A stretch of 64,000 bases of DNA from Bacteroidales bacterium. GTDB lineage: Bacteria > Bacteroidota > Bacteroidia > Bacteroidales > P3. Shown piece by piece: positions 1 through 7,203 of this stretch; position 1 is the stretch's first letter; every line of letters begins with the position of its first letter. The stretch is from contig JAFWOP010000028.1 in NCBI GenBank assembly GCA_017545365.1, forward strand, positions 56,844 through 120,843, written 5' to 3'. The translations under genes were made by a program, and so were the position numbers. The notes under the pieces are model-generated. The model was not told where the DNA came from. It made no database searches and worked only from the letters and a program-made list of their open reading frames with translations.

Positions 1-1024
1 AGTAACCGGCCGCCACCATGCCGAGGATGAATACGACGGCGGTGAAGGTGCTGAGGTGGAAGGCCACGGCGGGGAATATCTTGTCGCCCACCACGGTGCC
101 GGCCTCGTTGACGGGCAGGGGGAAGCCGCTGGACTGGCAATAGGCGATGAGGGCAGCTCCGAGACAGAGGAAGATGATGTTGACGACGATGAAGAGTAGG
201 CTGCTGGTGAGCACGTTTTTCTGAGCCGAGCGGAGCGACTTGCAGGTGAGGTTCTTCTGCATCATGTCCTGGTCGAGGCCGGTCATGGTGATGGTGATGA
301 ACATGCCGCTGACGATTTGTTTCCAGTAGTACTTGCTGGCGGTGGGGTCGGTTTCGAACACGCGGGTGTAGCCAGCCTCGGAGGAACGGCGCAGCAACTG
401 CATGAGGTTGATGTCGAGTTCCTTCAGGATGAAGATGACGGTGACCACGGCGGCCAGTATCAGGAAGGTGGTTTGGAGCATGTCGGTCCACACCACGGTC
501 TTCACCCCACCGCGGAAAGTGTAGAGGAGTATGATGGCTATGAATATCACTGCCGGCACCCAGAAGGGGATGCCCCAGGATCGGAAGACGAACTCGTAAA
601 GCACAAAGACCACCAAGTACATGCGCAGGGCAGACCCCAGCAGACGCGAGAGAATGAAAAAGGCCGCGCCGGTTCTCTCGGATGCAATGCCGAAGCGTTG
701 GTTGAGATAAGTGTAGATGGAGGTGAGGTTGAGCTTGTAGTAGAGGGGCAGCAGGATGGTGGCGATGGCCACATAGCCCAGCACATAGCCGAACACGAGG
801 GGGAGGTAGGTGAACTGGCCGTAATAGACCCCGCCGGGCACCGACATGAAGGTCACACCCGAAAGGGAGGCCCCAATCATGCCATAGGCCACGACGAACC
901 ACGGGGATTTGCGTTGGCCACGAAAGAATGCGTCGTTGTCTGAAGCTTTGCGAGAGGAAAGCCACATGATGCCGAAAAGGAGTAGCGTGTAGGCGGCAAA
1001 ACAGATGAGAATGATGGTTTCCAA
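1..1024 (-). CDS. Sodium:solute symporter family protein (3' end outside the window)
   Basis: About 341 codons are visible, with several hydrophobic helices and the SSS-family pattern of an early G-S-L-S-G-V-T-F-M-S stretch (helix 2) and a later helix with T-M-T-G-L-D-Q-D-M-M-Q (the usual D-Q-x-x-x-Q signature of SLC5-like carriers). The family couples Na+ to uptake of sugars, sialic acid, proline or similar solutes across the inner membrane; the substrate cannot be told from the fragment. The reading frame opens with TTG at 1024; no in-frame ATG lies upstream, and a -7 promoter box sits about 30 bases above it. The first in-frame ATG is about 19 codons further in, which would cut the first helix. 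The stop codon is beyond base 1. Confidence 0.85.
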   Translation of the reverse strand, partial: METIILICFAAYTLLLFGIMWLSSRKASDNDAFFRGQRKSPWFVVAYGMIGASLSGVTFMSVPGGVYYGQFTYLPLVFGYVLGYVAIATILLPLYYKLNLTSIYTYLNQRFGIASERTGAAFFILSRLLGSALRMYLVVFVLYEFVFRSWGIPFWVPAVIFIAIILLYTFRGGVKTVVWTDMLQTTFLILAAVVTVIFILKELDINLMQLLRRSSEAGYTRVFETDPTASKYYWKQIVSGMFITITMTGLDQDMMQKNLTCKSLRSAQKNVLTSSLLFIVVNIIFLCLGAALIAYCQSSGFPLPVNEAGTVVGDKIFPAVAFHLSTFTAVVFILGMVAAGY

Positions 1025-1052
1025 GGTGTCTTTTTTTATTTTTTTTGGATTG

Positions 1053-1060
1053 CAAAGATA
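1053..1060 (-). promoter_or_regulatory. Bacteroidota -7 promoter box for the symporter
   Basis: On the minus strand this reads TATCTTTG followed by CA, matching the TAnnTTTG consensus, about 30 bases before the TTG start of the symporter gene. Confidence 0.65.
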
Positions 1061-1090
1061 CTAAATTTTTTCCAATTCCGTTTTTTTTTG

Positions 1091-1098
1091 TACCTTTG
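1091..1098 (+). promoter_or_regulatory. -7 promoter box for the lipoprotein gene at 1163
   Basis: TACCTTTG fits TAnnTTTG. It would give a leader of roughly 55-60 bases. It lies about 30 bases from the opposite-facing symporter box, so this is a compact divergent promoter region. Confidence 0.55.
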
Positions 1099-1162
1099 AA
1101 CTCGCGAATTAGCGTGAAAAAAAGAGGAAAAGTAAGTACAATATATTATTATATAAGTAATT

Positions 1163-2044
1163 ATGAATATTAAGCAGTTTCTGATTGCGACCTTATTCTT
1201 GGGATTATCGGGGTGTTTGGCAGCCCAAAATAACGACAATTTGCGTGGAAGAATCAACGATAGACCCAACCAGGCAGTGCAGCGCAGGCCGGATGCTCCG
1301 ACCAAGGTGGACCAGCACATGCCCGACCGTCTTTCCGACTGCCAGCGCGACGGCCTTCATGGCGAGGTGAAGAATGTGCTTTCGGTGATGTATGAAGCCG
1401 ACGGACGCGCCAACAACGCTGGACGCGGCAGCATCTTGGAACGCCTGAAGACCGTTTACAACCAGAAGGGGCAGCGCCGCAGCCAGTCCTATCTCTCCAA
1501 CGAGGAGGACATGATTTTCAGAACGAAGTACAAACACGACGATTTTGGCCTGGTGACGCTGGAGCATATCCTCGACCCGGAGGAGAATGTGATAGGCCGC
1601 ACCTATTATCTCTACGATGCCGACTTGATTCTGACCGAGGTGTACGTGGAGGACGAGGAGAGGCAGATAGAGAGCCGCGTGCTTTATAAATATGACGCCC
1701 AGGGACGTGTCAGCCAGTTGAGTTATAACGACCATGCCAACAATGTTTTCCGTCGCGAGATGTATATCTATGGTGAGAACGACAATATATACAAGACTGT
1801 CGTCTTCAATGGCGAAGGCCAGAAGGTGCAAGAAATTCGTTACGAATACGACGAGCACAACGAGCCTGTGAGTTCTACCCTCTACGATTACTACGAGGAC
1901 CCGAACGAGCCTGAGCTGACGATTACCCTTTACGAGTACCGTTATGACGAGGAGGGTAACTGGGTGACCCGTTACGAGTATGTGCTAGACAACGACAAGA
2001 AGATTCCTACCTACATTGTGGAAAGGGACATCAAGTACTATTAA
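1163..2044 (+). CDS. Putative lipoprotein with YD-like repeats
   Basis: 293 residues. The N-terminus is a lipoprotein signal: K at residue 4, a hydrophobic core and the lipobox L-S-G-C at about residues 15-18. From about residue 120 on, short degenerate repeats recur with the pattern Y-x-Y-D-x-x-G-x-V (Y-K-Y-D-A-Q-G-R, Y-E-Y-D-E-H-N-E, Y-R-Y-D-E-E-G-N), like the YD/Rhs-type beta repeats of many Bacteroidota surface proteins. There is no enzymatic motif. It is likely a periplasmic or outer-membrane-anchored protein of unknown role. It is a single-gene unit with its own promoter and a strong terminator 20 bases after the stop. Confidence 0.75.
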   Translation: MNIKQFLIATLFLGLSGCLAAQNNDNLRGRINDRPNQAVQRRPDAPTKVDQHMPDRLSDCQRDGLHGEVKNVLSVMYEADGRANNAGRGSILERLKTVYNQKGQRRSQSYLSNEEDMIFRTKYKHDDFGLVTLEHILDPEENVIGRTYYLYDADLILTEVYVEDEERQIESRVLYKYDAQGRVSQLSYNDHANNVFRREMYIYGENDNIYKTVVFNGEGQKVQEIRYEYDEHNEPVSSTLYDYYEDPNEPELTITLYEYRYDEEGNWVTRYEYVLDNDKKIPTYIVERDIKYY

Positions 2045-2061
2045 TAGTTGCTTAGAATAAT

Positions 2062-2100
2062 AATGACGGCCTCAACATCCTGTGTGCTGAGGCCGTCATT
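2062..2100. terminator. Bidirectional intrinsic terminator
   Basis: A perfect 13-bp inverted repeat (2062-2074 with 2088-2100, AATGACGGCCTCA and its complement) encloses a 13-base loop. It lies between the convergent lipoprotein gene and era and can serve both; the arms supply A and T runs on either side. Confidence 0.8.
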
Positions 2101-2124
2101 GTTTGATGGCGGTTGCCGCAAACG

Positions 2125-3003
2125 TCAGTCGGTCTGGTAGCCGAACTGCCGCAGGGCACGGTCGTTATTGCGCCAGTCCTTCATCACCTTGACGTAGATG
2201 TTGAGGAAGCATTTCTTGCCGGTAAATTCCTCGATGTCTTTGCGGGATTCGATGCCCACCTTTTTGATGGACATGCCTTTGTGTCCAATGAGGATGGCCT
2301 TCTGCGACTCGCGTTCGACATAGATGACGGCGCCGATATTGTCCACCCCTTCTTTCTCTTCGTAGCTTTCGACGGCCACCTCGCAACTGTAGGGAATCTC
2401 TTTCTGGTAATAGAGGAGGAGCTTCTCGCGAATGATTTCGCTGACGAAGAAGCGCATGGAACGGTCTGTGAGCTCGTCTTTGGGGAAATAGGGTGGGTTC
2501 TCGGGGAGGAGGTCTATGATGTGGTCGAAGATGGTGTCGATGTTGAACCGTTCGGTCGCTGAAGCAGGCACGATGACGGCCCGGGGTATCTGGTTGTGCC
2601 AGTAGGCCATCTTGTCGCGGATGGTTTGCTGGTCGCTGAGGTCAATCTTATTGATGACAAGGATAACTGGGGCCTCAGAACGGATAATCTTCGACAGCAC
2701 CTCTTGATTCTTGAATGTTTCGCCAATCTCGGTGACGAGGAGGAAGAGGTCGGCATCCTCCAACGCACTGTGGACAAAGCCCATCATCTGCTCGTGCAGT
2801 TTGTAGTGAGGGTTGACAATGCCAGGGGTGTCGGTGTAGACTATCTGGAAGTCCTCACCGTTGACTATGCCCATGATGCGGTGGCGGGTGGTCTGCGCCT
2901 TGCTGGTGATGATGCTCAGCCGTTCGCCAACGAGGGCGTTCATGAGTGTCGACTTGCCGACGTTGGGGTTGCCGATGATGTTTACGAAACCTGATTTGTG
3001 CAT
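2125..3003 (-). CDS. era: GTPase Era
   Basis: 292 residues, the normal Era length. G1 is G-N-P-N-V-G-K-S-T at about residues 11-19; G3 is D-T-P-G near 58; G4 is N-K-I-D near 119; G5 is S-A-T near 148. The C-terminal third carries the KH RNA-binding domain, with V-I-Y-V-E-R-E-S-Q-K and the G-H-K-G-x-x-I-K-K loop. Era binds 16S rRNA late in 30S maturation and couples it to growth. It is last in a minus-strand row after prs and rplY. A 20-bp inverted repeat separates it from rplY, so it may be transcribed partly on its own. Confidence 0.97.
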   Translation of the reverse strand: MHKSGFVNIIGNPNVGKSTLMNALVGERLSIITSKAQTTRHRIMGIVNGEDFQIVYTDTPGIVNPHYKLHEQMMGFVHSALEDADLFLLVTEIGETFKNQEVLSKIIRSEAPVILVINKIDLSDQQTIRDKMAYWHNQIPRAVIVPASATERFNIDTIFDHIIDLLPENPPYFPKDELTDRSMRFFVSEIIREKLLLYYQKEIPYSCEVAVESYEEKEGVDNIGAVIYVERESQKAILIGHKGMSIKKVGIESRKDIEEFTGKKCFLNIYVKVMKDWRNNDRALRQFGYQTD

Positions 3004-3014
3004 GTGTGGAAAAG

Positions 3015-3079
3015 TAAAAGGTAAAAACTAAAACCTGGCCGGCACATGCTGGAACCAAAGTTTTAGTTTTTACCTTTTA
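3015..3079. repeat. Intergenic inverted repeat with GC-rich loop
   Basis: Arms 3015-3034 (TAAAAGGTAAAAACTAAAAC) and 3060-3079 are perfect 20-bp complements around a 25-base GC-rich loop. The same word, TAAAAGGTAAAAACTAAAA, recurs at about 35317-35335 in an unrelated gap, so this is a dispersed repeat and not only a local terminator. Confidence 0.8.
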
Positions 3080-3092
3080 GTTAATACTAGGG

Positions 3093-3674
3093 TTATTCGG
3101 CTTCGACTACTTCATTCTCGCCGGTAGCAGCTGCGCGGGTGCTGTTGACAACAACGACCTCGCTGCTCTTCGGGTTGAGGATTTCGTATTTCTCAGCGGC
3201 GATATCCTGCACTTTGCAGCGCTGTGCGATGTCGAGGTTGGTGATGTCGACCAAGATTTCGCTAGGCATGTCGGCGGGAAGGGACTTCACGTTGAGTCTC
3301 TTCTGCTTGTAAACCAGCTTACCGCCCTTCATGACGCCTACGGAGGTGCCAGTGGTGTGGACAGGAATGGACATGACGATGGGCTTGTCGTCGCTCAGCT
3401 CGTAGAAGTCGCAGTGGTAGACAATCTCGGTCACGGGGTGGAAGTCGATGTCTTTCAGCATGGCGCGGTGCTTGGTGCCGTTGAGGTCAATCTCGACGAA
3501 GCAGGGCTCCGGGTTGAAAAGGATGCGCTGGAACTCGGTTTGGGGGACGGCGAAAAGATACTGCTCGCCTTTACCATACATAACGCAAGGCACCTTGTCT
3601 TCACGACGCAAAGCCTTAGCATCTTTTTTCCCTACGTTCTCGCGGAGAGAACCGCTCATTGATACTATTCTCAT
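3093..3674 (-). CDS. rplY: 50S ribosomal protein L25 (general stress protein Ctc type)
   Basis: 193 residues, the long two-domain Ctc/TL5 form, not the short E. coli L25. The N-terminal half has the 5S-rRNA-binding fold with V-P-C-V-M-Y-G-K-G and F-x-x-I-L-F-N-P-E-P. The C-terminal half is the beta domain (I-V-M-S-I-P-V-H-T-T-G-T-S-x-G-V-x-x-G-G) ending in an acidic tail. It binds 5S rRNA in the large subunit. It lies downstream of prs on the same strand, a pairing common in bacteria. The ATG at 3674 is 18 bases after a G5/C5 hairpin in the leader. Confidence 0.95.
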   Translation of the reverse strand: MRIVSMSGSLRENVGKKDAKALRREDKVPCVMYGKGEQYLFAVPQTEFQRILFNPEPCFVEIDLNGTKHRAMLKDIDFHPVTEIVYHCDFYELSDDKPIVMSIPVHTTGTSVGVMKGGKLVYKQKRLNVKSLPADMPSEILVDITNLDIAQRCKVQDIAAEKYEILNPKSSEVVVVNSTRAAATGENEVVEAE

Positions 3675-3691
3675 TGTGTTGTTTGTTTTTT

Positions 3692-3704
3692 GGGGGAGAC
3701 CCCC
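3692..3704 (-). promoter_or_regulatory. Small GC hairpin in the rplY leader
   Basis: On the minus strand the leader reads GGGGG-TCT-CCCCC followed by an A-rich run to the ATG. A 5-bp GC stem this close to the start could affect initiation. No T-run follows on the minus strand, so it is not an intrinsic terminator for prs. Confidence 0.35.
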
Positions 3705-3752
3705 GGGTTAATATGAATTGTTGGTTGTTAAAATTGAGTTTTCAAGGTTCTA

Positions 3753-4733
3753 TTACATCTTGTGGATTACACCCTTGTGGTGGAGGGTGGTTTCGTAGAG
3801 GTTGTCCAGCGACTCGTATTTGACCACGCGGCGGATGGCTTCGGCCAAGAGCCAGTCGCAGCTGAGGACGTGAATCTTGCTGCTTTCGCGCTTCAGCGGG
3901 ATGGTGTCGGTGGTGACCAGCTCCTCAAGTGCGCTGTTCTCCACTTTCTCGATGGCGTTGCCGCTGAGGACGGGGTGGGTAATCATAGCACGGACGCTCT
4001 TGGCTCCGCTCTCCATGATGATGCCAGCGGCCTTGCAGATGGTCGAGCCTGTGTCGATGATGTCGTCCAACAGGATGACATGCTTGCCTGCCACATCGCC
4101 GATGAGGCGCATCTCGCCAATCTCGTTGGGCTTGTTGCGGTGTTTGTAGCAGATGACAAAACTGTTGTTAAGGGTTTTGGCATACATGCCGGCGCGCTTG
4201 CTGCCGCCCATGTCGGGGCTGGCGAACATGACGTCCTCGATGTCGAATTTCTCACGGATATAAGGCATGAACAGCGACGAGCCGTAGAGGTGATCGAAGG
4301 GGATGTTGAAGAAACCCTGAATCTGGTCGGCGTGGAGGTCCATGCAAATCACGCGGTTGGCACCCGCCACCTGTATCATGTCAGCTATCAGCTTGGATGC
4401 GATAGGCACATGCGGCTTGTCCTTGCGGTCCTGACGGGCGAAGCCATAATAAGGGATGACGGCGATGATTTTCTCGGCGGAAGCACGTTTGGCCGCGTCA
4501 ATCATCATCAGAAGCTCAAAGAGGTTGTCGGTAGGAGGAATGGTGGACTGAATAATAAAGACAATACCACCGCGGATAGTTTCCTCGTAGGAAGGTTGAA
4601 ATTCGCCGTCGGCATACTGGAAAATAGTGGAATTTCCCAGTGGAATGCCATATATTTCGGCCACTCTGCGAGCCAGATTCTCCGTTGCACGACCCGCAAA
4701 AATGAACACTTTATCAGAATTTTTTTCGCCCAT
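3753..4733 (-). CDS. prs: Ribose-phosphate pyrophosphokinase
   Basis: 326 residues from the ATG at 4733. It converts ribose 5-phosphate and ATP to PRPP for nucleotide, His, Trp and NAD synthesis. Visible motifs: the flexible-loop segment Y-G-F-A-R-Q-D-R-K; the Mg-binding D-L-H-A-D-Q-I-Q-G-F-F; A-S-P-D-M-G-G; and the PRPP-binding loop V-I-L-L-D-D-I-I-D-T-G-S-T. The frame stays open to a TTG at 4757, but that TTG is part of the -7 promoter box, so translation must begin at 4733. It is first gene of the prs-rplY-era row. Confidence 0.96.
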   Translation of the reverse strand: MGEKNSDKVFIFAGRATENLARRVAEIYGIPLGNSTIFQYADGEFQPSYEETIRGGIVFIIQSTIPPTDNLFELLMMIDAAKRASAEKIIAVIPYYGFARQDRKDKPHVPIASKLIADMIQVAGANRVICMDLHADQIQGFFNIPFDHLYGSSLFMPYIREKFDIEDVMFASPDMGGSKRAGMYAKTLNNSFVICYKHRNKPNEIGEMRLIGDVAGKHVILLDDIIDTGSTICKAAGIIMESGAKSVRAMITHPVLSGNAIEKVENSALEELVTTDTIPLKRESSKIHVLSCDWLLAEAIRRVVKYESLDNLYETTLHHKGVIHKM

Positions 4734-4754
4734 TTTGTGTTGATTTTGAGACTG

Positions 4755-4762
4755 CAAAGATA
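4755..4762 (-). promoter_or_regulatory. -7 promoter box for prs
   Basis: The minus strand reads TATCTTTG-CA. It ends 21 bases before the prs ATG, which fixes that start and rules out the upstream TTG. Confidence 0.7.
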
Positions 4763-4802
4763 CAACTATTTTCTGACTTAAGAACTTTTCTCAAAAAAAA
4801 TA

Positions 4803-4833
4803 TTTGCCATGTGAGAAAAAAGTAGTACTTTTG
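4803..4833 (+). promoter_or_regulatory. Complete -33/-7 promoter for tRNA-Leu
   Basis: TTTG at 4803-4806, a 19-base spacer and TACTTTTG at 4826-4833 match the Bacteroidota consensus TTTG-N19-TAnnTTTG. The transcript would begin with a short hairpin (GATTTC...GGAAATC) before the tRNA. Confidence 0.7.
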
Positions 4834-4862
4834 CAGCCGATTTCGCGAGAGGAAATCACCCT

Positions 4863-4945
4863 GCCCGGGTGGCGGAATGGTAGACGCGGTAGACTCAAAA
4901 TCTGCTGTCCGCAAGGACGTGTGGGTTCGATACCCACCCCGGGTA
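4863..4945 (+). tRNA. tRNA-Leu (anticodon CAA)
   Basis: A class II tRNA of 83 bases. The acceptor stem GCCCGGG pairs with CCCGGGT (one G-U), and A is the discriminator. The anticodon stem GTAGA/TCTGC encloses CTCAAAA, giving anticodon CAA, which reads UUG. There is a long variable arm (TGTCCGCAAGGACGT), a T stem GTGGG/CCCAC and the loop TTCGATA. CCA is not encoded. It stands alone with its own promoter and terminator. Confidence 0.96.
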
Positions 4946-4956
4946 CTCACAATAAT

Positions 4957-4985
4957 AACGACGGTCATTTGGCTGTCGTTTTTTT
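4957..4985 (+). terminator. Intrinsic terminator of the tRNA-Leu unit
   Basis: AACGAC (4957-4962) pairs with GTCGTT (4975-4980), followed by a run of T. It starts 11 bases after the tRNA. Confidence 0.7.
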
Positions 4986-5067
4986 GTTTTATTTCGGGTA
5001 AGCTACTCTGTGCGGTGCATTGTCCCTATTCCGCTGAGGTCAATCCTCTTACTACCTGTACACGGGC

Positions 5068-5108
5068 AATTTCTTTTGTCCCCGTCACAAAAAAAGACAA
5101 AAGAAATT
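5068..5108. repeat. 13-bp inverted repeat upstream of higBA
   Basis: AATTTCTTTTGTC (5068-5080) is exactly complementary to 5096-5108, with a 15-base loop. It lies just upstream of the higB promoter and downstream of the tRNA terminator. It may be a second terminator or an operator-like site; the sequence does not decide. Confidence 0.55.
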
Positions 5109-5130
5109 CCCATAATTCAGAATTTATTGT

Positions 5131-5138
5131 TATCTTTG
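5131..5138 (+). promoter_or_regulatory. -7 promoter box for higBA
   Basis: TATCTTTG-CA, 14 bases before the higB ATG at 5153, implying a very short leader. Confidence 0.65.
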
Positions 5139-5152
5139 CACAAACAACAAGA

Positions 5153-5467
5153 ATGAAGGTAACGTTTGAAGATACAGAATTAGAGAGTCTTGTGCTATCT
5201 CACCGTAGCAAGAAATACAAGAAATACCAGCGGGACAGCAAGTTTCTTGCAGCCCTTGACCGTGTGTATTTCTTGATGCAATCAGAAAAGGACACCCAAA
5301 GACTGGCGTATTATAGTTTCCTACATTATGAGAAACTAAAAGGTGTTGGGATGAGTTCTGTGAGAGTAATGAACGGCAGAGTTGAACGGCTGCTTTTCCA
5401 CGAATACAACGAAGGCATCGAAATATCATTAATCGAAATGGACGAAACACACTATGGACAACGATAG
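5153..5467 (+). CDS. higB: HigB-type toxin (RelE superfamily)
   Basis: 104 residues. It has the HigB layout: an N-terminal basic helix (S-H-R-S-K-K-Y-K-K-Y), then a compact alpha/beta domain ending in R-V-E-R-L-L-F-H-E-Y-N and I-E-M-D-E-T-H-Y. The family cleaves mRNA at the ribosome. The gene order toxin then antitoxin, and the 14-base overlap with the next gene, are typical of higBA. The frame runs upstream through the tRNA, but the ATG right after the promoter is the sensible start. It is neutralised by the product of the next gene, which probably represses the pair too. Confidence 0.88.
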   Translation: MKVTFEDTELESLVLSHRSKKYKKYQRDSKFLAALDRVYFLMQSEKDTQRLAYYSFLHYEKLKGVGMSSVRVMNGRVERLLFHEYNEGIEISLIEMDETHYGQR

Positions 5468-5789
5468 AATCACAGGCTTCCGTGCGGTACATCCTGGCGA
5501 AATCCTCAATGAGGAATTGAAAGAGCGCGGAATTAAGCAGAAAGACCTCGCTGCAAAGATAGGCATACTTCCCAGCCATTTGAACGAGCTGATTAAGGGA
5601 AAGCGTAGTTTCACTGTTCCCATCTCTATGGCTCTAGAAAAAGAGCTTGGCATCCCTTATGATTCATGGATGAGGCTGCAATATAGCTATGAACACGACT
5701 GCCTTGTCCTTGCCCAGCGCGAGGTGGAGCACCAGCAGCAGACCCGTCGGGAAGGTGAAAACCTCCGCCGTGTGGCCGCGGTGCTCTGA
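5454..5789 (+). CDS. higA: HigA-type antitoxin, XRE-family DNA-binding protein
   Basis: 111 residues. It opens with the HigA signature H-P-G-E-I-L-x-E-E-L and continues with an XRE helix-turn-helix (I-K-Q-K-D-L-A-A-K-I-G-I then L-N-E-L-I-K-G-K-R). The C-terminal tail is charged and Q/R-rich. The protein binds HigB and is expected to bind operator DNA at the promoter near 5131. It overlaps higB by 14 bases in another frame, so the two are translationally coupled. Confidence 0.92.
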   Translation: MDNDRITGFRAVHPGEILNEELKERGIKQKDLAAKIGILPSHLNELIKGKRSFTVPISMALEKELGIPYDSWMRLQYSYEHDCLVLAQREVEHQQQTRREGENLRRVAAVL

Positions 5790-5820
5790 CCTAGGGTACA
5801 ACCATAAGTCTGAGCATTTA

Positions 5821-6354
5821 CTATTTTCGGGTGAACAGTTTGGTGCGGCGTTTCTCTTCTAATCCGCCGAAGCCGACCATCTTGATGTCTTCCATGCTCA
5901 GATAGGCGGTGCCGTCGGACATGCCGTCGTAATCCACTTTGTCTATCTCTAGTACTTCGTCGTTGTAATTCTTCACCCAGCCGTAGCATTCAAAGCCGTT
6001 TTCCAGCCTTACGACAGCAATCAGCATTTCTTGCTGGCAGAGATTGAGCACCACGTGGTAGAGGTCCAGTTCGGGCCAGTAGCCTTTAGGAAGGTCGTAT
6101 TTGTCAGGCTTGGGCTTGATGAACTGGAGCATGTTCTTCAGATATATGGTGTGTAGCTGGATGATGTATGTGTTGTCGTTGTGCATCACATAAAAGCCGT
6201 CGTCGAGGTCTTTCTCGTCGAAGGTATGGACCAGGTATTCGTTGTCGGTGCATGCTATAATGTAGCCCACGCCAAATTTTTCATAATCATCGCGGTTGGT
6301 GTAGAGTTCGACTAATTCGTTTGTGTTGCATAGTTGCTTGATAATGTCGTTCAT
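5821..6354 (-). CDS. Conserved-looking cytoplasmic protein of unknown function
   Basis: 177 residues, no signal peptide and no membrane segment. It is rich in D, Y and N, with alternating hydrophobic beta-like stretches (V-G-Y-I-I-A-C-T-D-N-E-Y-L-V-H-T-F and E-C-Y-G-W-V-K-N-Y-N-D-E-V-L-E-I). The second of these, G-W-V-x-N-Y-N-D-E-V-L-x-I, recalls small SH3-like or Sm-like folds, but that is a guess. It has its own promoter 30 bases upstream and is convergent with higA. I do not recognise the family. Confidence 0.7.
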   Translation of the reverse strand: MNDIIKQLCNTNELVELYTNRDDYEKFGVGYIIACTDNEYLVHTFDEKDLDDGFYVMHNDNTYIIQLHTIYLKNMLQFIKPKPDKYDLPKGYWPELDLYHVVLNLCQQEMLIAVVRLENGFECYGWVKNYNDEVLEIDKVDYDGMSDGTAYLSMEDIKMVGFGGLEEKRRTKLFTRK

Positions 6355-6383
6355 AGGATGGGTGTTTTATTGCATTCAAACTG

Positions 6384-6391
6384 CAAAGATA
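6384..6391 (-). promoter_or_regulatory. -7 promoter box for the gene at 5821-6354
   Basis: The minus strand reads TATCTTTG-CA, 30 bases before the ATG at 6354. Confidence 0.65.
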
Positions 6392-6459
6392 CACTTTTTT
6401 CTTCAAATCATGAGTTTCTCATGGCAATAATAAGGCCTTTTCGCCGTTACAAGGACAGT

Positions 6460-7203
6460 ATGAAACAGTTGTGTTTGAGCATTGTTGTACTTCTCCTTCT
6501 CGGCTGCGGCGGCAGGCGGGAGGAGTGTGTCGTAGCCGACTCTGTGATCTGCGATACTGCGGTCGAGGCCGTCCGACAAGAGGTGGTGCAGTATACGGCC
6601 ACCGAGCAGAAACTTCTGGCTCTGGGCTTCGAAGATGTGCAGACGCTCGACACTACCATTCGGGTGCATTTGGTGTATGCCACCCCTGACAACTTCCTCG
6701 GAAGGGCGATGTATGACGACTTCCGCCGGGCCTTTCTGCTGCCCGTCATGGCGCAGAAGGTGGCTGCGGCTCAGCAGGCCTTGCATCAGGAACGGCCCGA
6801 CCTCGACCTGCTCATCCTCGATGCTGTCCGTCCCCTGTCGGTACAATATAAGATGTTTCATGTGGTGGCAGGTACGCCCAAGAACCGCTATGTGGCAAAT
6901 CCCAAGAAAGGTCCCGGCATGCACAACTTCGGAGCTGCGGTGGATGTGACTCTGGTCGACCGTCAGGGCAACTGGCAGCCCATGGGCTCCGACTTTGACC
7001 ATTTCGGCCCCGAGTCCCATATCGACGGGGAAGACCGCCTACTGGCTGAGGGAATAATAACCAAGGAGGAGTACGACAACCGCCATCTGCTGCGCCGGGT
7101 GATGAGGCAACAGGGGCTGCTTACGCTAAAGTCCGAATGGTGGCATTTCAGCCTGATGCCCGTTTCGCGAGCCAGACGTGAATTGAAAGCCGTAGAACTA
7201 TGA
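6460..7203 (+). CDS. VanX-type D-alanyl-D-alanine dipeptidase, lipoprotein
   Basis: 247 residues from the ATG at 6460. The upstream in-frame ATG at 6334 lies inside the opposite gene and lacks a signal. The N-terminus is a lipoprotein signal with L-L-L-L-G-C. The M15 zinc-peptidase motifs are present: M-H-N-F-G-A-A-V-D (the usual S/M-x-H-x-x-G-x-A-x-D) and E-W-W-H-F near the C-terminus, giving His, Asp and His ligands and the catalytic Glu. D-A-V-R-P carries the conserved Arg. The family hydrolyses D-Ala-D-Ala. Outside van clusters such enzymes recycle or scavenge peptidoglycan dipeptides, and no other van gene is nearby. It ends 6 bases inside the convergent helicase gene. Confidence 0.88.
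   Translation: MKQLCLSIVVLLLLGCGGRREECVVADSVICDTAVEAVRQEVVQYTATEQKLLALGFEDVQTLDTTIRVHLVYATPDNFLGRAMYDDFRRAFLLPVMAQKVAAAQQALHQERPDLDLLILDAVRPLSVQYKMFHVVAGTPKNRYVANPKKGPGMHNFGAAVDVTLVDRQGNWQPMGSDFDHFGPESHIDGEDRLLAEGIITKEEYDNRHLLRRVMRQQGLLTLKSEWWHFSLMPVSRARRELKAVEL

Noticed and set aside
317..943. 208-residue open frame on the plus strand over the symporter gene
   Set aside because: It is antisense to a clear SSS-family gene, has H/E/G-rich noise and no motif.
4734..4757. Longer prs start at TTG 4757
   Set aside because: The TTG is inside the -7 promoter box, so it cannot be in the message.
4877..5152. Upstream extension of the higB frame through the tRNA
   Set aside because: It crosses the tRNA, its terminator and the higB promoter; translation must start at 5153.
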